Below, one piece after another: positions 1-7,971 of a stretch of DNA of 17,985 bases. The translations under genes were made by a program, and so were the position numbers. Position 1 is the first letter of the stretch, and every line of letters starts with the position of its first letter. Origin of the DNA: Desulfobulbaceae bacterium UBA5123 (GTDB lineage: Bacteria; Desulfobacterota; Desulfobulbia; Desulfobulbales; UBA5123); NCBI GenBank assembly GCA_002415465.1, contig DHYT01000033.1:1-17985 (forward strand). Reading direction: 5' to 3'. The notes below the pieces were generated by a model, which was not told the DNA's origin, searched no databases, and saw only the letters and a program-made list of their open reading frames with translations.

Positions 1-231
<231 letters not shown>

Positions 232-498
232 TTAGGAATTGGAATCGACGGGATAGATGCTGACGCGCTTGCGGTTCTGGCCGAACTTCTCGTAGGTGAC
301 CACGCCGTCTACCTTGGCGAAAAGGGTGTAATCACGCCCGCAACCTACATTGGCGCCGGGATGGATCACGGTGCCAAGCTGCCGAACCAGGATGTTGCCG
401 GCGCGCACGATCTCGCCGCCGAATTTCTTGACGCCACGCCGTTGTCCGGCGCTGTCACGACCGTTTCTCGAGCTACCGCCCGCTTTCTTATGAGCCAT
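232..498 (-). CDS. rpmA: 50S ribosomal protein L27
   Basis: This 88-residue protein starts [20 protein letters not shown], the conserved N-terminal tail of L27 that reaches towards the peptidyl transferase centre. The rest ([27 protein letters not shown]) is equally typical, and the length is normal. The ATG at 496-498 has a GAGAGG Shine-Dalgarno six bases upstream. There is no N-terminal extension of the cleaved Firmicutes type, so no Prp-like processing is expected. The gene lies 31 bases after rplU in the same transcript. A 13-base palindrome (CGAATA-G-TATTCG, 511-523) sits just upstream of the ribosome binding site; it may be a small hairpin or chance. Confidence 0.98.
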   Translation of the reverse strand: MAHKKAGGSSRNGRDSAGQRRGVKKFGGEIVRAGNILVRQLGTVIHPGANVGCGRDYTLFAKVDGVVTYEKFGQNRKRVSIYPVDSNS

Positions 499-529
499 GA
501 GAAAACCTCTCGAATAGTATTCGCTTTAA

Positions 530-841
530 TTATGCGGAAATTTCCTTGATCTCAAGGGCGGTGTAAAGCTGACGATGACCGCGTTGCACCTTGTACCCCT
601 TGCGACGTTTCTTCTTGAAGACAAGAATCTTCTTGGCCTTGCCCTGCTCGACGATGCGAGCGGTTACCTTGGCGCCCTCGACAACCGGCTGCCCAACCTT
701 GACGTCGCCCTCGTTGACCACCATCAGCACCTCGGACAACTCGACGGTATCACCAACGTTGCCTTCAAGCTTCTCGACCCGGAGACGATCGCCCTGAGCA
801 ACCTGATACTGCTTGCCGCCGGTATTGACAATTGCGTACAT
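530..841 (-). CDS. rplU: 50S ribosomal protein L21
   Basis: The product is 103 residues, the same length as E. coli L21. It starts MYAIVNTGGKQYQVAQGD and contains the lysine-rich stretch VFKKKRRKGYKVQRGHRQ near its end, which binds 23S rRNA. The frame is open to 910, but the ATG at 839-841 is the family start and has a strong GGAGG Shine-Dalgarno five bases upstream. The gene is first in a transcript with rpmA and possibly obgE, driven by the promoter at 994-1021 through a leader of about 145 bases with several GC-rich inverted repeats. Confidence 0.98.
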   Translation of the reverse strand: MYAIVNTGGKQYQVAQGDRLRVEKLEGNVGDTVELSEVLMVVNEGDVKVGQPVVEGAKVTARIVEQGKAKKILVFKKKRRKGYKVQRGHRQLYTALEIKEISA

Positions 842-866
842 ACCTTCCTCCATAACATTTTTACCG

Positions 867-968
867 CCCGCCGGAGCGGGGATTTCGTCAGCCGAAAACC
901 GGCGGGACAACTAACACGGCCTGCGCCGCCGGATAGGATCGTATTGGTTACAGGCCCGCAGCCGGGCC
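867..968 (-). promoter_or_regulatory. Structured rplU leader with competing hairpins
   Basis: The mRNA leader upstream of rplU holds, in order of transcription: a perfect 6-bp hairpin with a four-base loop (968 to 953, GGCCCG/CGGGCC); CCGGCGG (932-926); CCGCCGG (905-899); CCCGC (880-876); and CCGGCGGG (874-867). The 905-899 segment can pair with either 932-926 (7 bp) or 874-867 (8 bp with base 906). The 874-867 block can instead fold locally with 880-876 (5 bp, loop of 4). These pairings exclude each other, as in regulated leaders. No U-tract follows, so control of translation is more likely than termination. Pairing is seen; regulation is inferred. Confidence 0.4.
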
Positions 969-993
969 ACATCCTTACCACGTGAATCGTGCA

Positions 994-1021
994 TAAATAC
1001 CACAATGCGCCGAATTGTCAA
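994..1021 (-). promoter_or_regulatory. Sigma70-type promoter for rplU-rpmA
   Basis: On the minus strand a perfect -35 TTGACA (1016-1021) is followed, after 16 bases, by TATTTA (994-999) as -10; a 17-base spacer with ATTTAT also works. Transcription should start near 985-988, giving a leader of about 145 bases. The promoter lies just after the probable rng terminator, as expected for a new unit. Confidence 0.75.
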
Positions 1022-1023
1022 GG

Positions 1024-1052
1024 GACAAAATAGAGACAACGACAGCCGTCTC
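1024..1052 (-). terminator. Probable intrinsic terminator after rng
   Basis: On the minus strand GAGACGGC and GTTGTCTC (1033-1052) pair over 8 bp with two G-U pairs and a TGTC loop, followed by TATTTTG. It lies about 30 bases past the rng stop and directly before the rplU promoter. The stem is only moderately stable, so termination may be partial. Confidence 0.55.
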
Positions 1053-1082
1053 GCCGGCCGAAACAAACCGCCAAACCCGCGG

Positions 1083-2615
1083 CTATTTCTCCCAGGTGAT
1101 CTCGTACCGTTCGATATGGAAATCCTTGGTGGAGACGATGGTCAACCGCTTATGCACCTCATCCTCCAACCGCTCCATGGTGGCCGCCTCATCCTTGAGC
1201 ATCATGGTCGCCACCATGGGGTGAACCTTGACCGTAACGGCCGCGCCGGGCATCTTCTTCGCGTTCCGGCTGATCTTGCGAAAGATCTCATAGCAGACGG
1301 TGCGCCGGGATTTGTGCATCCCCTCGCCGTCACAGTAATGGCATGGCTCGCACATCATGTGCGCGAGATCCTCGCGGTTGCGCTTTCTGGTCATCTGCAC
1401 CAGCCCGAACTCGGAGACCCGCAGGATATTGACCCGGCTCTTGTCCTTCTTGACCGCCTCCTTGAGGGCCCGGAACACCTCGTCGCGATGCGCCTCCTCC
1501 TCCATGTCGATGAAGTCGATGATGATGATGCCGCCGATGTTGCGGAGCCGCACCTGATAGGCTATCTCCTTCACCGCCTCCATGTTGGTCTTGAAGATCG
1601 TCTCCTCGAGCCCCTTCTTGCCCACATAGCGGCCGGTGTTGACGTCGACGACGGTGAGCGCCTCGGTGGCCTCGATATAGAGGTAGCCGCCGCAGCGCAG
1701 CCAGATCTTGCGCTCCAGGGCGCGGCCGACGTCGGTTTCGATGCCGTAGGCGTCGAACAGCGGCACATCCTCCTGATAGTAGTGCACCTTGTCTTCCAGG
1801 TTGGGGGCAAAGATGCGGACAAACCTCCTGATGCGCGAATAGGTCTGCTGATCATCCACCACCACCTGGCTGATATCCGGCGAAAAGAGATCCCGCACCG
1901 CCCGCAGGGTGATGTCGAGGTCCTCGTAAACGAGGCTGCCCACGCCGATCTTGTCCTTGGCGTCCTGAATCTCGTCCCAGACATGGAGCAGAAACTCCAT
2001 GTCCGCCTCCAACTCCTCATGGGTGGCGTCCTCGGCCATGGTCCGGACGATGAAGCCGGTGCCGGCCGGCCGCAACGCCTCGATATCCTCGCGCAACCGC
2101 TGCCGAATGTCCTCATCCTCGATCTTGCGGGAGATGCCGATATGATCGGTCATCGGCATGAAAACCAGGTTCCGGCACGGCAAGGTGATATGGCAGGTCA
2201 GCCTTGCCCCCTTGGTGCCCATGGGTTCCTTGCATATCTGCACCAGGATCTCCTGCCCCTCCTGCAGCAGATCGTCGATATTCATTCCCGGCCGGCGGCG
2301 GTCAAGGGCGTCGACGGACATCGAGTCATGGTCGCCATCGCCGCCGGCATGGTCGCACCCCCGCATCCGCCGCTCGAAATCGCCGCTGACCACATGCACA
2401 TCGTCCACATAGAGAAAGCCGGTTCGCTCAAGACCGATCTCGACAAAGGCCGCCTGCATGCCGGGCAGCACCCGCACCACCTTGCCCTTGTAGACATTGC
2501 CCACCAGCCCCTTCTCGGTGGGTCGCTCAAGATTCAGCTCGACCAGATTGCCATTCTCCACCAGCGCAATCCGCACCTCATACTCGGTGGCGTTGATCAC
2601 CAAATCACTAGCCAT
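1083..2615 (-). CDS. rng: Ribonuclease G (RNase E/G family)
   Basis: This 510-residue endoribonuclease of the RNase E/G family matures 16S rRNA 5' ends and degrades mRNA. It has an N-terminal S1-type RNA-binding region (about 37-145), a 5'-sensor/RNase H-like region, and the catalytic DNase I-like domain. Catalytic metal ligands are D324 in VDVNTGR and D367 in IIIIDFIDM. The zinc-link cysteines are C425 and C428, with C422 as in E. coli RNase G (CxxCxxC). There is no long C-terminal degradosome scaffold, so it is RNase G rather than RNase E. The ATG at 2613-2615 has AAGAGG eight bases upstream; an in-frame TTG two codons earlier is less well placed. Residues 78-110 form an Asp/Gly/His-rich insertion in the S1 region compared with E. 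coli RNase G. The radical SAM gene lies 76 bases upstream. Confidence 0.96.
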   Translation of the reverse strand: MASDLVINATEYEVRIALVENGNLVELNLERPTEKGLVGNVYKGKVVRVLPGMQAAFVEIGLERTGFLYVDDVHVVSGDFERRMRGCDHAGGDGDHDSMSVDALDRRRPGMNIDDLLQEGQEILVQICKEPMGTKGARLTCHITLPCRNLVFMPMTDHIGISRKIEDEDIRQRLREDIEALRPAGTGFIVRTMAEDATHEELEADMEFLLHVWDEIQDAKDKIGVGSLVYEDLDITLRAVRDLFSPDISQVVVDDQQTYSRIRRFVRIFAPNLEDKVHYYQEDVPLFDAYGIETDVGRALERKIWLRCGGYLYIEATEALTVVDVNTGRYVGKKGLEETIFKTNMEAVKEIAYQVRLRNIGGIIIIDFIDMEEEAHRDEVFRALKEAVKKDKSRVNILRVSEFGLVQMTRKRNREDLAHMMCEPCHYCDGEGMHKSRRTVCYEIFRKISRNAKKMPGAAVTVKVHPMVATMMLKDEAATMERLEDEVHKRLTIVSTKDFHIERYEITWEK

Positions 2616-2691
2616 GTCCAAACCTCTTCATAAAAATTCAGGAACGCGGCTCCCCGCTCGTCAAGGGGCACCAGCCTCCCGCGTCTTTCTT

Positions 2692-5268
2692 TCAGGTTGC
2701 TTCCCGGCTCCAGAGCTTGACGATGCGGATGGTCCGCATCTCCTCGTCACCGAGGCCGACCAGCGCCGCCAGAAGCTCCAGCGGCTTGACCCCCGGCTGC
2801 CCGGAAGCGCTTTTGAGAACGAGATGGATGCTCCCGTCCGCCGCCACCGCCAACTCATCCACCAAGGGACGCGCGTCTATCGCCCGCATCTTGCCCTTCC
2901 GCACCAGCTCCACCGGGAAAGCATCGCCGGCGAAGAAACGGTCCAGCTCAGCGGCCGCCACCGGCCGGGACGGGGTGATCCGGTAGCAGCTGGCAACCCC
3001 CTTGTCGCCGGCTGCCTTGCCGGTCAACTCGATGCCGAAAACAGACAGCCCGTGGGGCAAAAAGGTGTTCAAGGCCTCCTTGACCGCCGCGAGATCGGCC
3101 AGCGGCGCCTGCAGATCCACATACAGGTATTCGGCAAGGCTTTCGGTGCCCACCGGCAGCGCCGAACTGAAGGTTACCTTGGGGCCGGGATTAAAACCAT
3201 GGGAAAAATTGAGCGGCAGCCGCGCCCGCCGCAAGGCGCGGTAGAACACCTGGATCAGTTCGAGATGGCCGAGATAGCGGGCCTCGTTTAAGCGGCTGTA
3301 ATCGATCCGGTAGACGTAATGCTCCTCCGCCGTCGCCTCGGGGCGCGACCAGGCCGGCGCCGAAGGCGTCAGCGCATCCTTGTCCGCTCGGGTGTGCACG
3401 ATGGGCCTGATGGTTTTGAAATCGCAGAGACCGCACCCCTGGCAGCCGTGCGCCCGGCAATCCGGGGTATATTCGCCGGCCAGCGCCCTGGCGTGTTCCT
3501 CGCGGAAGAACCCCGCGTCGACGCCGGCGTCCAGATGCTGCCATGGCAGCGGCTCGTCAACGCCGCGCCGCCGCAGATATCGGTCGAGATCGATCCCGCA
3601 CTCGGTGGCCGCCTGCCGCCAGAGGTCGAGATTGAAATGATCCGACCAGGCGTCCAGACGCGCGCCCTTCCGCCAGGCGACCTCGATAACCCTCGCCAGC
3701 AGACGGTCGCCGCGGGAGAAAACCCCTTCCAGGTAGCTCTGCCGCGGGTCATGCCGCTTCAGGTTGAATTTCTTGCTCCGCAGCCGGCTCTTCAGGTAAT
3801 CGATCCGCGCAAACCCCTCGTCGATGGCAAGCTGGGGCTCCCGCTCGAAAACGGTGTGCGGCTTGGGGACAAAGGTGGCGGCGCTGACGCTGACCGTGGC
3901 GTTGCCGCCGGAGCTCGCGGCCAGGGCCTTGCGGGCAAGCTCCGGAATCGCCGCCAGGTCCTCGTCGGTTTCGGTGGGCAGGCCGAACATGAAATAGAGC
4001 TTGATCTGCCGCCAGCCGAGAGAGAATGCCGCCTCGCAGGTCTTGAGCAGATCGACCTCGGTGATCCCCTTGTTGATCACCTGCCGCAGCCGGTCGGTGC
4101 CGGCCTCGGGGGCAAGGGTAAAACCGGTTTTACGGACCCGCTTGATCTGGGCCATGATCTCGGGGGTCAAGGTGCCCACCCGCATGGAGGGCATCGACAC
4201 CGATACCTGCTCGCGGACAAAGGTGTTCATCAACGCCAGCATCAGTTCCGGCAGGCAGGAATAGTCACCGGTGGAAAGCGACAGCAGGGCCATCTCCTCG
4301 AAGCCGCCCTGATCGATCCCCTGACGGGCCAGTTCGAGAATCCGCTCCGGACTCCGTTCCCGCACCGGCCGATAGATCACCCCGGCCTGACAGAAACGGC
4401 AGCCACGGGTGCAGCCACGGGCGATCTCGATCCCCAGCCGGTCATGAACAATCTTGGAGAGCGGCACCAGGGGCGGATAGGGGGCGGGCACCGATTCCAG
4501 ATCGGCGAGCACCCGCCGCCGCACCCGCTCATATCCCGGCCGCAGCGGTCGCATCCCGGCAAACTCGCCGTCCCCCCCGTAGACCGGCGCAAAGAGGGAG
4601 GGAACATACACGCCCTCCACCCGACTCAGGCGGTCGAGCACCTCACCCCGTGCCGCCCCTTCCTCGCGGGCCTTGATGAGCAGGTCGGCGATTTCGAGGA
4701 TCGCCTCCTCGCCGTCGCCGAGGAGGATGGCGTCAAAGAACTCGGCAACCGGTTCGGGATGGAAGGCGCAGGGGCCGCCGCCGACCACCAGCGGATACCG
4801 TTCATCGCGGTCCGCCGCGCGCAGCGGCAAGCCTGCCGCATCGAGAATGGTGAGGATGTTGGTGTAGCAGAGCTCAAACGGCAGGGTGATCCCGAGGAGA
4901 TCAAAATCCGCCAGCGGCCGCCGTGATTCCAGGGAGAACAGCGGCGCCCGCCGCTGGCGCAACGCCGCCTCCATATCCGGGTCCGGGGCATACACCCGCT
5001 CGGCGAGCAAATCGTCCCGGCCGTTGACCAGATGATACAGGATCTGCAACCCCTGATGGGACATGCCGATCTCGTACAGATCGGGAAAGGCGAGGGCCAT
5101 CCGCAACCGGACGCCGCCCCACTCCTTGCGGATGACGTTGATCTCGTTGCCGCAATACCGACTGGGCTTGCTCACCAACGGCAGGATGGAATCGAGAATG
5201 TCATCGTTGATGAAAACGCCGCCATCGGGCGCGGTTTGCCCTTGACCCTCGGTTGTATCTGAAGCCAT
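2692..5268 (-). CDS. Radical SAM protein, TIGR03960-type, fused to a DUF2344/TIGR03936 domain
   Basis: This 858-residue fusion has three parts. Residues about 20-260 form a B12-binding-like N-terminal region (MALAFPDLYEIGMSHQG, VVGGGPCAFHPEP, LGDGEEAI). Residues about 275-500 form the radical SAM barrel with the 4Fe-4S motif C286-TRG-C290-RF-C293. The C-terminal DUF2344 domain covers about 650-858 (YRIDYSRLNEARYLGHLEL, SHGFNPGPKVTFSSALPVG). A second cluster, C604, C609, C612 and C615, lies just before it and may hold another metal centre. In many bacteria the two halves are separate adjacent genes; here they are one chain. To my knowledge the substrate is not established. Placement directly before rng and the rplU cluster suggests RNA or ribosome modification. 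The ATG at 5266-5268 has only a weak ribosome binding site, and I found no better in-frame start. The gene begins about 40 bases after the upstream terminator, so its promoter must be very close; only weak candidates are visible. Confidence 0.92.
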   Translation of the reverse strand: MASDTTEGQGQTAPDGGVFINDDILDSILPLVSKPSRYCGNEINVIRKEWGGVRLRMALAFPDLYEIGMSHQGLQILYHLVNGRDDLLAERVYAPDPDMEAALRQRRAPLFSLESRRPLADFDLLGITLPFELCYTNILTILDAAGLPLRAADRDERYPLVVGGGPCAFHPEPVAEFFDAILLGDGEEAILEIADLLIKAREEGAARGEVLDRLSRVEGVYVPSLFAPVYGGDGEFAGMRPLRPGYERVRRRVLADLESVPAPYPPLVPLSKIVHDRLGIEIARGCTRGCRFCQAGVIYRPVRERSPERILELARQGIDQGGFEEMALLSLSTGDYSCLPELMLALMNTFVREQVSVSMPSMRVGTLTPEIMAQIKRVRKTGFTLAPEAGTDRLRQVINKGITEVDLLKTCEAAFSLGWRQIKLYFMFGLPTETDEDLAAIPELARKALAASSGGNATVSVSAATFVPKPHTVFEREPQLAIDEGFARIDYLKSRLRSKKFNLKRHDPRQSYLEGVFSRGDRLLARVIEVAWRKGARLDAWSDHFNLDLWRQAATECGIDLDRYLRRRGVDEPLPWQHLDAGVDAGFFREEHARALAGEYTPDCRAHGCQGCGLCDFKTIRPIVHTRADKDALTPSAPAWSRPEATAEEHYVYRIDYSRLNEARYLGHLELIQVFYRALRRARLPLNFSHGFNPGPKVTFSSALPVGTESLAEYLYVDLQAPLADLAAVKEALNTFLPHGLSVFGIELTGKAAGDKGVASCYRITPSRPVAAAELDRFFAGDAFPVELVRKGKMRAIDARPLVDELAVAADGSIHLVLKSASGQPGVKPLELLAALVGLGDEEMRTIRIVKLWSREAT

Positions 5269-5309
5269 TAACGTTGTATCCGGTGATAAAGTTGGACTGC
5301 AAAATCAGC

Positions 5310-5353
5310 AAAAAATGCCGCAATCGCCCGCCGTTCGCCGGCGATTACGGCAT
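5310..5353 (-). terminator. Strong intrinsic terminator after the lipoprotein gene
   Basis: On the minus strand ATGCCGTAATCGCC and GGCGATTGCGGCAT pair over 14 bp with one U-G pair and an 11-base loop, followed by TTTTTT (the first T is paired). It starts 10 bases after the lipoprotein stop codon and ends the rnhB-to-lipoprotein unit. Confidence 0.92.
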
Positions 5354-5363
5354 CATTTCAATC

Positions 5364-6200
5364 TCAGGGAACCTCTACCTGCTCAAAACCCGGCGGCAAG
5401 GCGAAGGAGAAATCCTTTTCCGTCAGCGCGGATTCATCGAGCCAGTCGCTCAACACGATCTCAAGCGTGCCTGAATGCTGCCGGGTGGTGACAACGATCC
5501 GGCCCGGCAGCAGGCATCCATTCGCCCCCGCGGCCCGGAAGGCCTCGTAGCGCGCCTCAAGCAGATCATCGCCGGCGCCGTTCAGCACCTGCTGACGGCG
5601 GATGACCCCGGCAACGGGATCGAACAGCAGCCGCCGCCGCTCATTGCCGACCCGCACCGTCAGCCAATAGCCCGAGGCGTCGAGGGCGCGGCCGACCTCT
5701 TCCACCGCCGCCTCGCCGGGCGGCAGGCGGCCGCTGAGCCAATAAAAGGATTCATGGGGCCTAAATCCGGCCGGCGCATACCTGACGAAGGTTTCCGCCG
5801 CGACGCTGCCCTCGTAGCCCTTGCCCTGATCCACGGCCAGATACTGAAAACGATCGCCGTCGGTGACCAGGATCATCAACGGCTGCCCGATGGGACTCAG
5901 GCCGACAAACCGCAGGTAGGCCGGCGACATCGCCTGCAGATACCCGCTTACCGAACCCGACCGCAGCAGCCCTTTCAAGGTGACGCTGACGGCGACATCG
6001 ATGCAGCAGTGACACGCATCCTGCCGCTGGCGCAACCTCTCAAATGCCGTCGCAACCCCGTCGCGCTCCCCGTCACTGGCGAGATCCACGGCGCGAGGCA
6101 GGGCAAAGCAGCCGCCAAGCAACACCAGCAACCCGCAAAGGGCGGCCAGCCTCAACCACCTCGTCGAGGGTGGCGCCGTCGTCATCCGCTTCCCGCTCAT
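5364..6200 (-). CDS. Outer-membrane lipoprotein, LolB-like/DUF4292 type
   Basis: The product is 278 residues from the ATG at 6198-6200. It starts with a basic n-region, a hydrophobic core (RLAALCGLLVLL) and a clear lipobox LGGC with the acylated cysteine at residue 31. The mature part is rich in beta-strand patterns (SVSGYLQAMSPAYLRFVGLS, FYWLSGRLP, LEIVLSDW), resembling the LolB/LppX-like barrel families such as DUF4292, which bind lipid or sit in the outer membrane. The exact function is unknown. Residues 63-66 read C-H-C-C, unusual in an exported protein. An alternative ATG at 6183-6185 would shorten the signal peptide to 25 residues; neither start has a convincing ribosome binding site. 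The gene follows the TPR gene by 37 bases and is last in its unit, before a strong terminator. Confidence 0.75.
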   Translation of the reverse strand: MSGKRMTTAPPSTRWLRLAALCGLLVLLGGCFALPRAVDLASDGERDGVATAFERLRQRQDACHCCIDVAVSVTLKGLLRSGSVSGYLQAMSPAYLRFVGLSPIGQPLMILVTDGDRFQYLAVDQGKGYEGSVAAETFVRYAPAGFRPHESFYWLSGRLPPGEAAVEEVGRALDASGYWLTVRVGNERRRLLFDPVAGVIRRQQVLNGAGDDLLEARYEAFRAAGANGCLLPGRIVVTTRQHSGTLEIVLSDWLDESALTEKDFSFALPPGFEQVEVP

Positions 6201-6237
6201 GCAATGGCCCGATCCCTTCCCCCGCGAACTGGCTCCC

Positions 6238-7971
6238 TTAACGCGAACCACCCCGCAGCGCCTTGATTTTGCCATGCAGCCGCTGCTGCTCTTCATCCTT
6301 TTCCAAAAGCGCCAGCGCCTGCTCATACGCCTTGATCGCTTCCGCCGCCCGCCCGGCCTTGGCATGCACGTCGCCCAGATGCTCGAAAATCACCGGATCG
6401 GCAACAAGCTCAAGCGCCCTGGTCAGTTCGGCCACCGCCCGCTTGCTTTCGCCAAGCTTGAAATAGACCCAGCCCAGGCTGTCGCGGATAAACCCATCAT
6501 CCGGGCGCAACGCCACCGCCTCTTCGATGTACTTGCGCGCCTTCGCGAGATTCTCGCCCCGGTCGGCCCAGGTGTAGCCGATGTAGTTCAGGGCATAGGG
6601 ATTATGGGGGTCGATGGCCAGCACCTTCTGCATGGCGGCCAGCGCCTCGTCAAAACTGCCGATGCGGTCGAGAAAGAGGGCGTATTCATGATGCAACATG
6701 GCGTCCTGCGGATACAGCGGCAGGGCCTCGGCAAAGACCTTGCGGCCCTCCTCGTTCCGGGCCTGTCGCCGGTAGAGCGCGGCCAAGGCGCCATAAAACC
6801 TCGGCCGCCGGGCAACCGGATCGGCGATCGCCGCGACCAGGGCCGTCTCCGCCTCGGCAAGCCTCTCTTCCTTGACCAACAACTCAACCTGCAGCAGAAC
6901 GGCGTCCTCATAGGCGGTATCCGAGGGGGTGACATGCTGCAAAAACCGGATCGCCTCGCCCGACTCACCCTTGGCCCCATACGCCAAGGCCAGCAGATAA
7001 TGGATATTGCCGGAGTCGGGGTCCACGGCCAGCATCTCGGAAAAATGGCTGATCGCCTGGTCGTACTGCTCCTGCTCGATCAGGATCCGGCCGATGGTCA
7101 GATCGACATCAAAGACATTGGCGGCATAGCGCCGCAACTCCCGCAATTCGTCCAACGCCTGCGCCACCTCGCCCATGCCGAGAAGCAGCTGCACCAGCCG
7201 CTGCCGCGCCTGCTCGTCGTCGGGTTCATTCTCAAGGATCCGGTGGCAGAAGGAGATCGCCTTCGCATACTGCTTGCGATACTCCAAAATATCAACCGCC
7301 TCCAGGGCCAGAGCCGGCAACCAGTTCAGGGCAAGCGCCTTGTCGTAGGCGGCCATCGCCTTGTCATACTCGCCAAGCTGCCGGTACAGTTTGGCCAGGT
7401 ACTGGTAGCCCACAAAGGAACGGTCGTCGAGTCCCACCAGCCGCTCCAGCACCTTGCGCGCCTCCTTGAACCGGTTGTTGCCGGCGTAGAGCGAACCGAG
7501 CCGCAGCAGGGTGTTGCCGTCGCGGGGGGTCAGGGCAAGAATGGCGTTATACACCGCCGCCGCCTCATCGACCCGCCCCTCGCTGGCATACAAACCGGCC
7601 TTGAGGGTGAGGATCTCGACATCCCGGGGGTTAAGCGCCAAAAGCCTGCCGATGAGCCGGTTCGCGTCGTCGTTGCGGTTCATCCGCATGTAGAAGACAA
7701 CCAGGCCGCGCATCAGATACTCGGCGCCGGGGTCACAGGCCAGCGCCTTTTCATAAGCGGTCAGCGCGTCCGCGTAGCGGTGATCCACCTCGGCGGCCCG
7801 GCCCCAGAGGAAATAGAAGTAGGCGCAGCCGGTATCGACGGATGCCCCGCCCGCACCGGCCTCGGTCGTCCGCGCCGCGCCCGTTTGCCCGGTGCCGTCG
7901 GACTGCGGAACCGCGACGCAGGAGACGCTGAGGGACAACAGCAAGGCCGACCAACACAGTTTCCTCAGCAT
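6238..7971 (-). CDS. Exported TPR-repeat protein, probable lipoprotein
   Basis: This 577-residue protein has a short N-terminal signal (MLRKLCWSALLLSLSVSC). Cysteine 18 may be lipidated, although the lipobox is imperfect because serine replaces the usual leucine at -3. A low-complexity Gly/Ala/Thr linker follows, and from about residue 50 to the end there are roughly a dozen tetratricopeptide repeats, for example AYEKALACDPGAEYL, AYDKALALNWLPALAL, EAVALRPDDGFIRDSLGWVY and AYEQALALLEKDEE. TPR arrays are protein-binding scaffolds; the partner here is unknown. The ATG overlaps the tmk stop (ATGCTGA) and has a strong GGAGGAAGG ribosome binding site, which fixes the start although the frame is open to 8022. 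Pairing with a LolB-like lipoprotein gene suggests a cell-envelope role in lipoprotein or outer-membrane assembly; this is inference. Confidence 0.85.
   Translation of the reverse strand: MLRKLCWSALLLSLSVSCVAVPQSDGTGQTGAARTTEAGAGGASVDTGCAYFYFLWGRAAEVDHRYADALTAYEKALACDPGAEYLMRGLVVFYMRMNRNDDANRLIGRLLALNPRDVEILTLKAGLYASEGRVDEAAAVYNAILALTPRDGNTLLRLGSLYAGNNRFKEARKVLERLVGLDDRSFVGYQYLAKLYRQLGEYDKAMAAYDKALALNWLPALALEAVDILEYRKQYAKAISFCHRILENEPDDEQARQRLVQLLLGMGEVAQALDELRELRRYAANVFDVDLTIGRILIEQEQYDQAISHFSEMLAVDPDSGNIHYLLALAYGAKGESGEAIRFLQHVTPSDTAYEDAVLLQVELLVKEERLAEAETALVAAIADPVARRPRFYGALAALYRRQARNEEGRKVFAEALPLYPQDAMLHHEYALFLDRIGSFDEALAAMQKVLAIDPHNPYALNYIGYTWADRGENLAKARKYIEEAVALRPDDGFIRDSLGWVYFKLGESKRAVAELTRALELVADPVIFEHLGDVHAKAGRAAEAIKAYEQALALLEKDEEQQRLHGKIKALRGGSR

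Noticed and set aside
842..910. N-terminal extension of L21 by 23 residues
   Set aside because: The added residues (starting MSRRFSADEIP) have no L21 counterpart, and the strong Shine-Dalgarno serves the internal ATG at 841.
5269..5309. Promoter for the radical SAM gene (TTGCTG or TTGCAG with TATCAC or TACAAC)
   Set aside because: Matches are about half of consensus at both boxes. A promoter must be close because of the upstream terminator, but I cannot place it with confidence.
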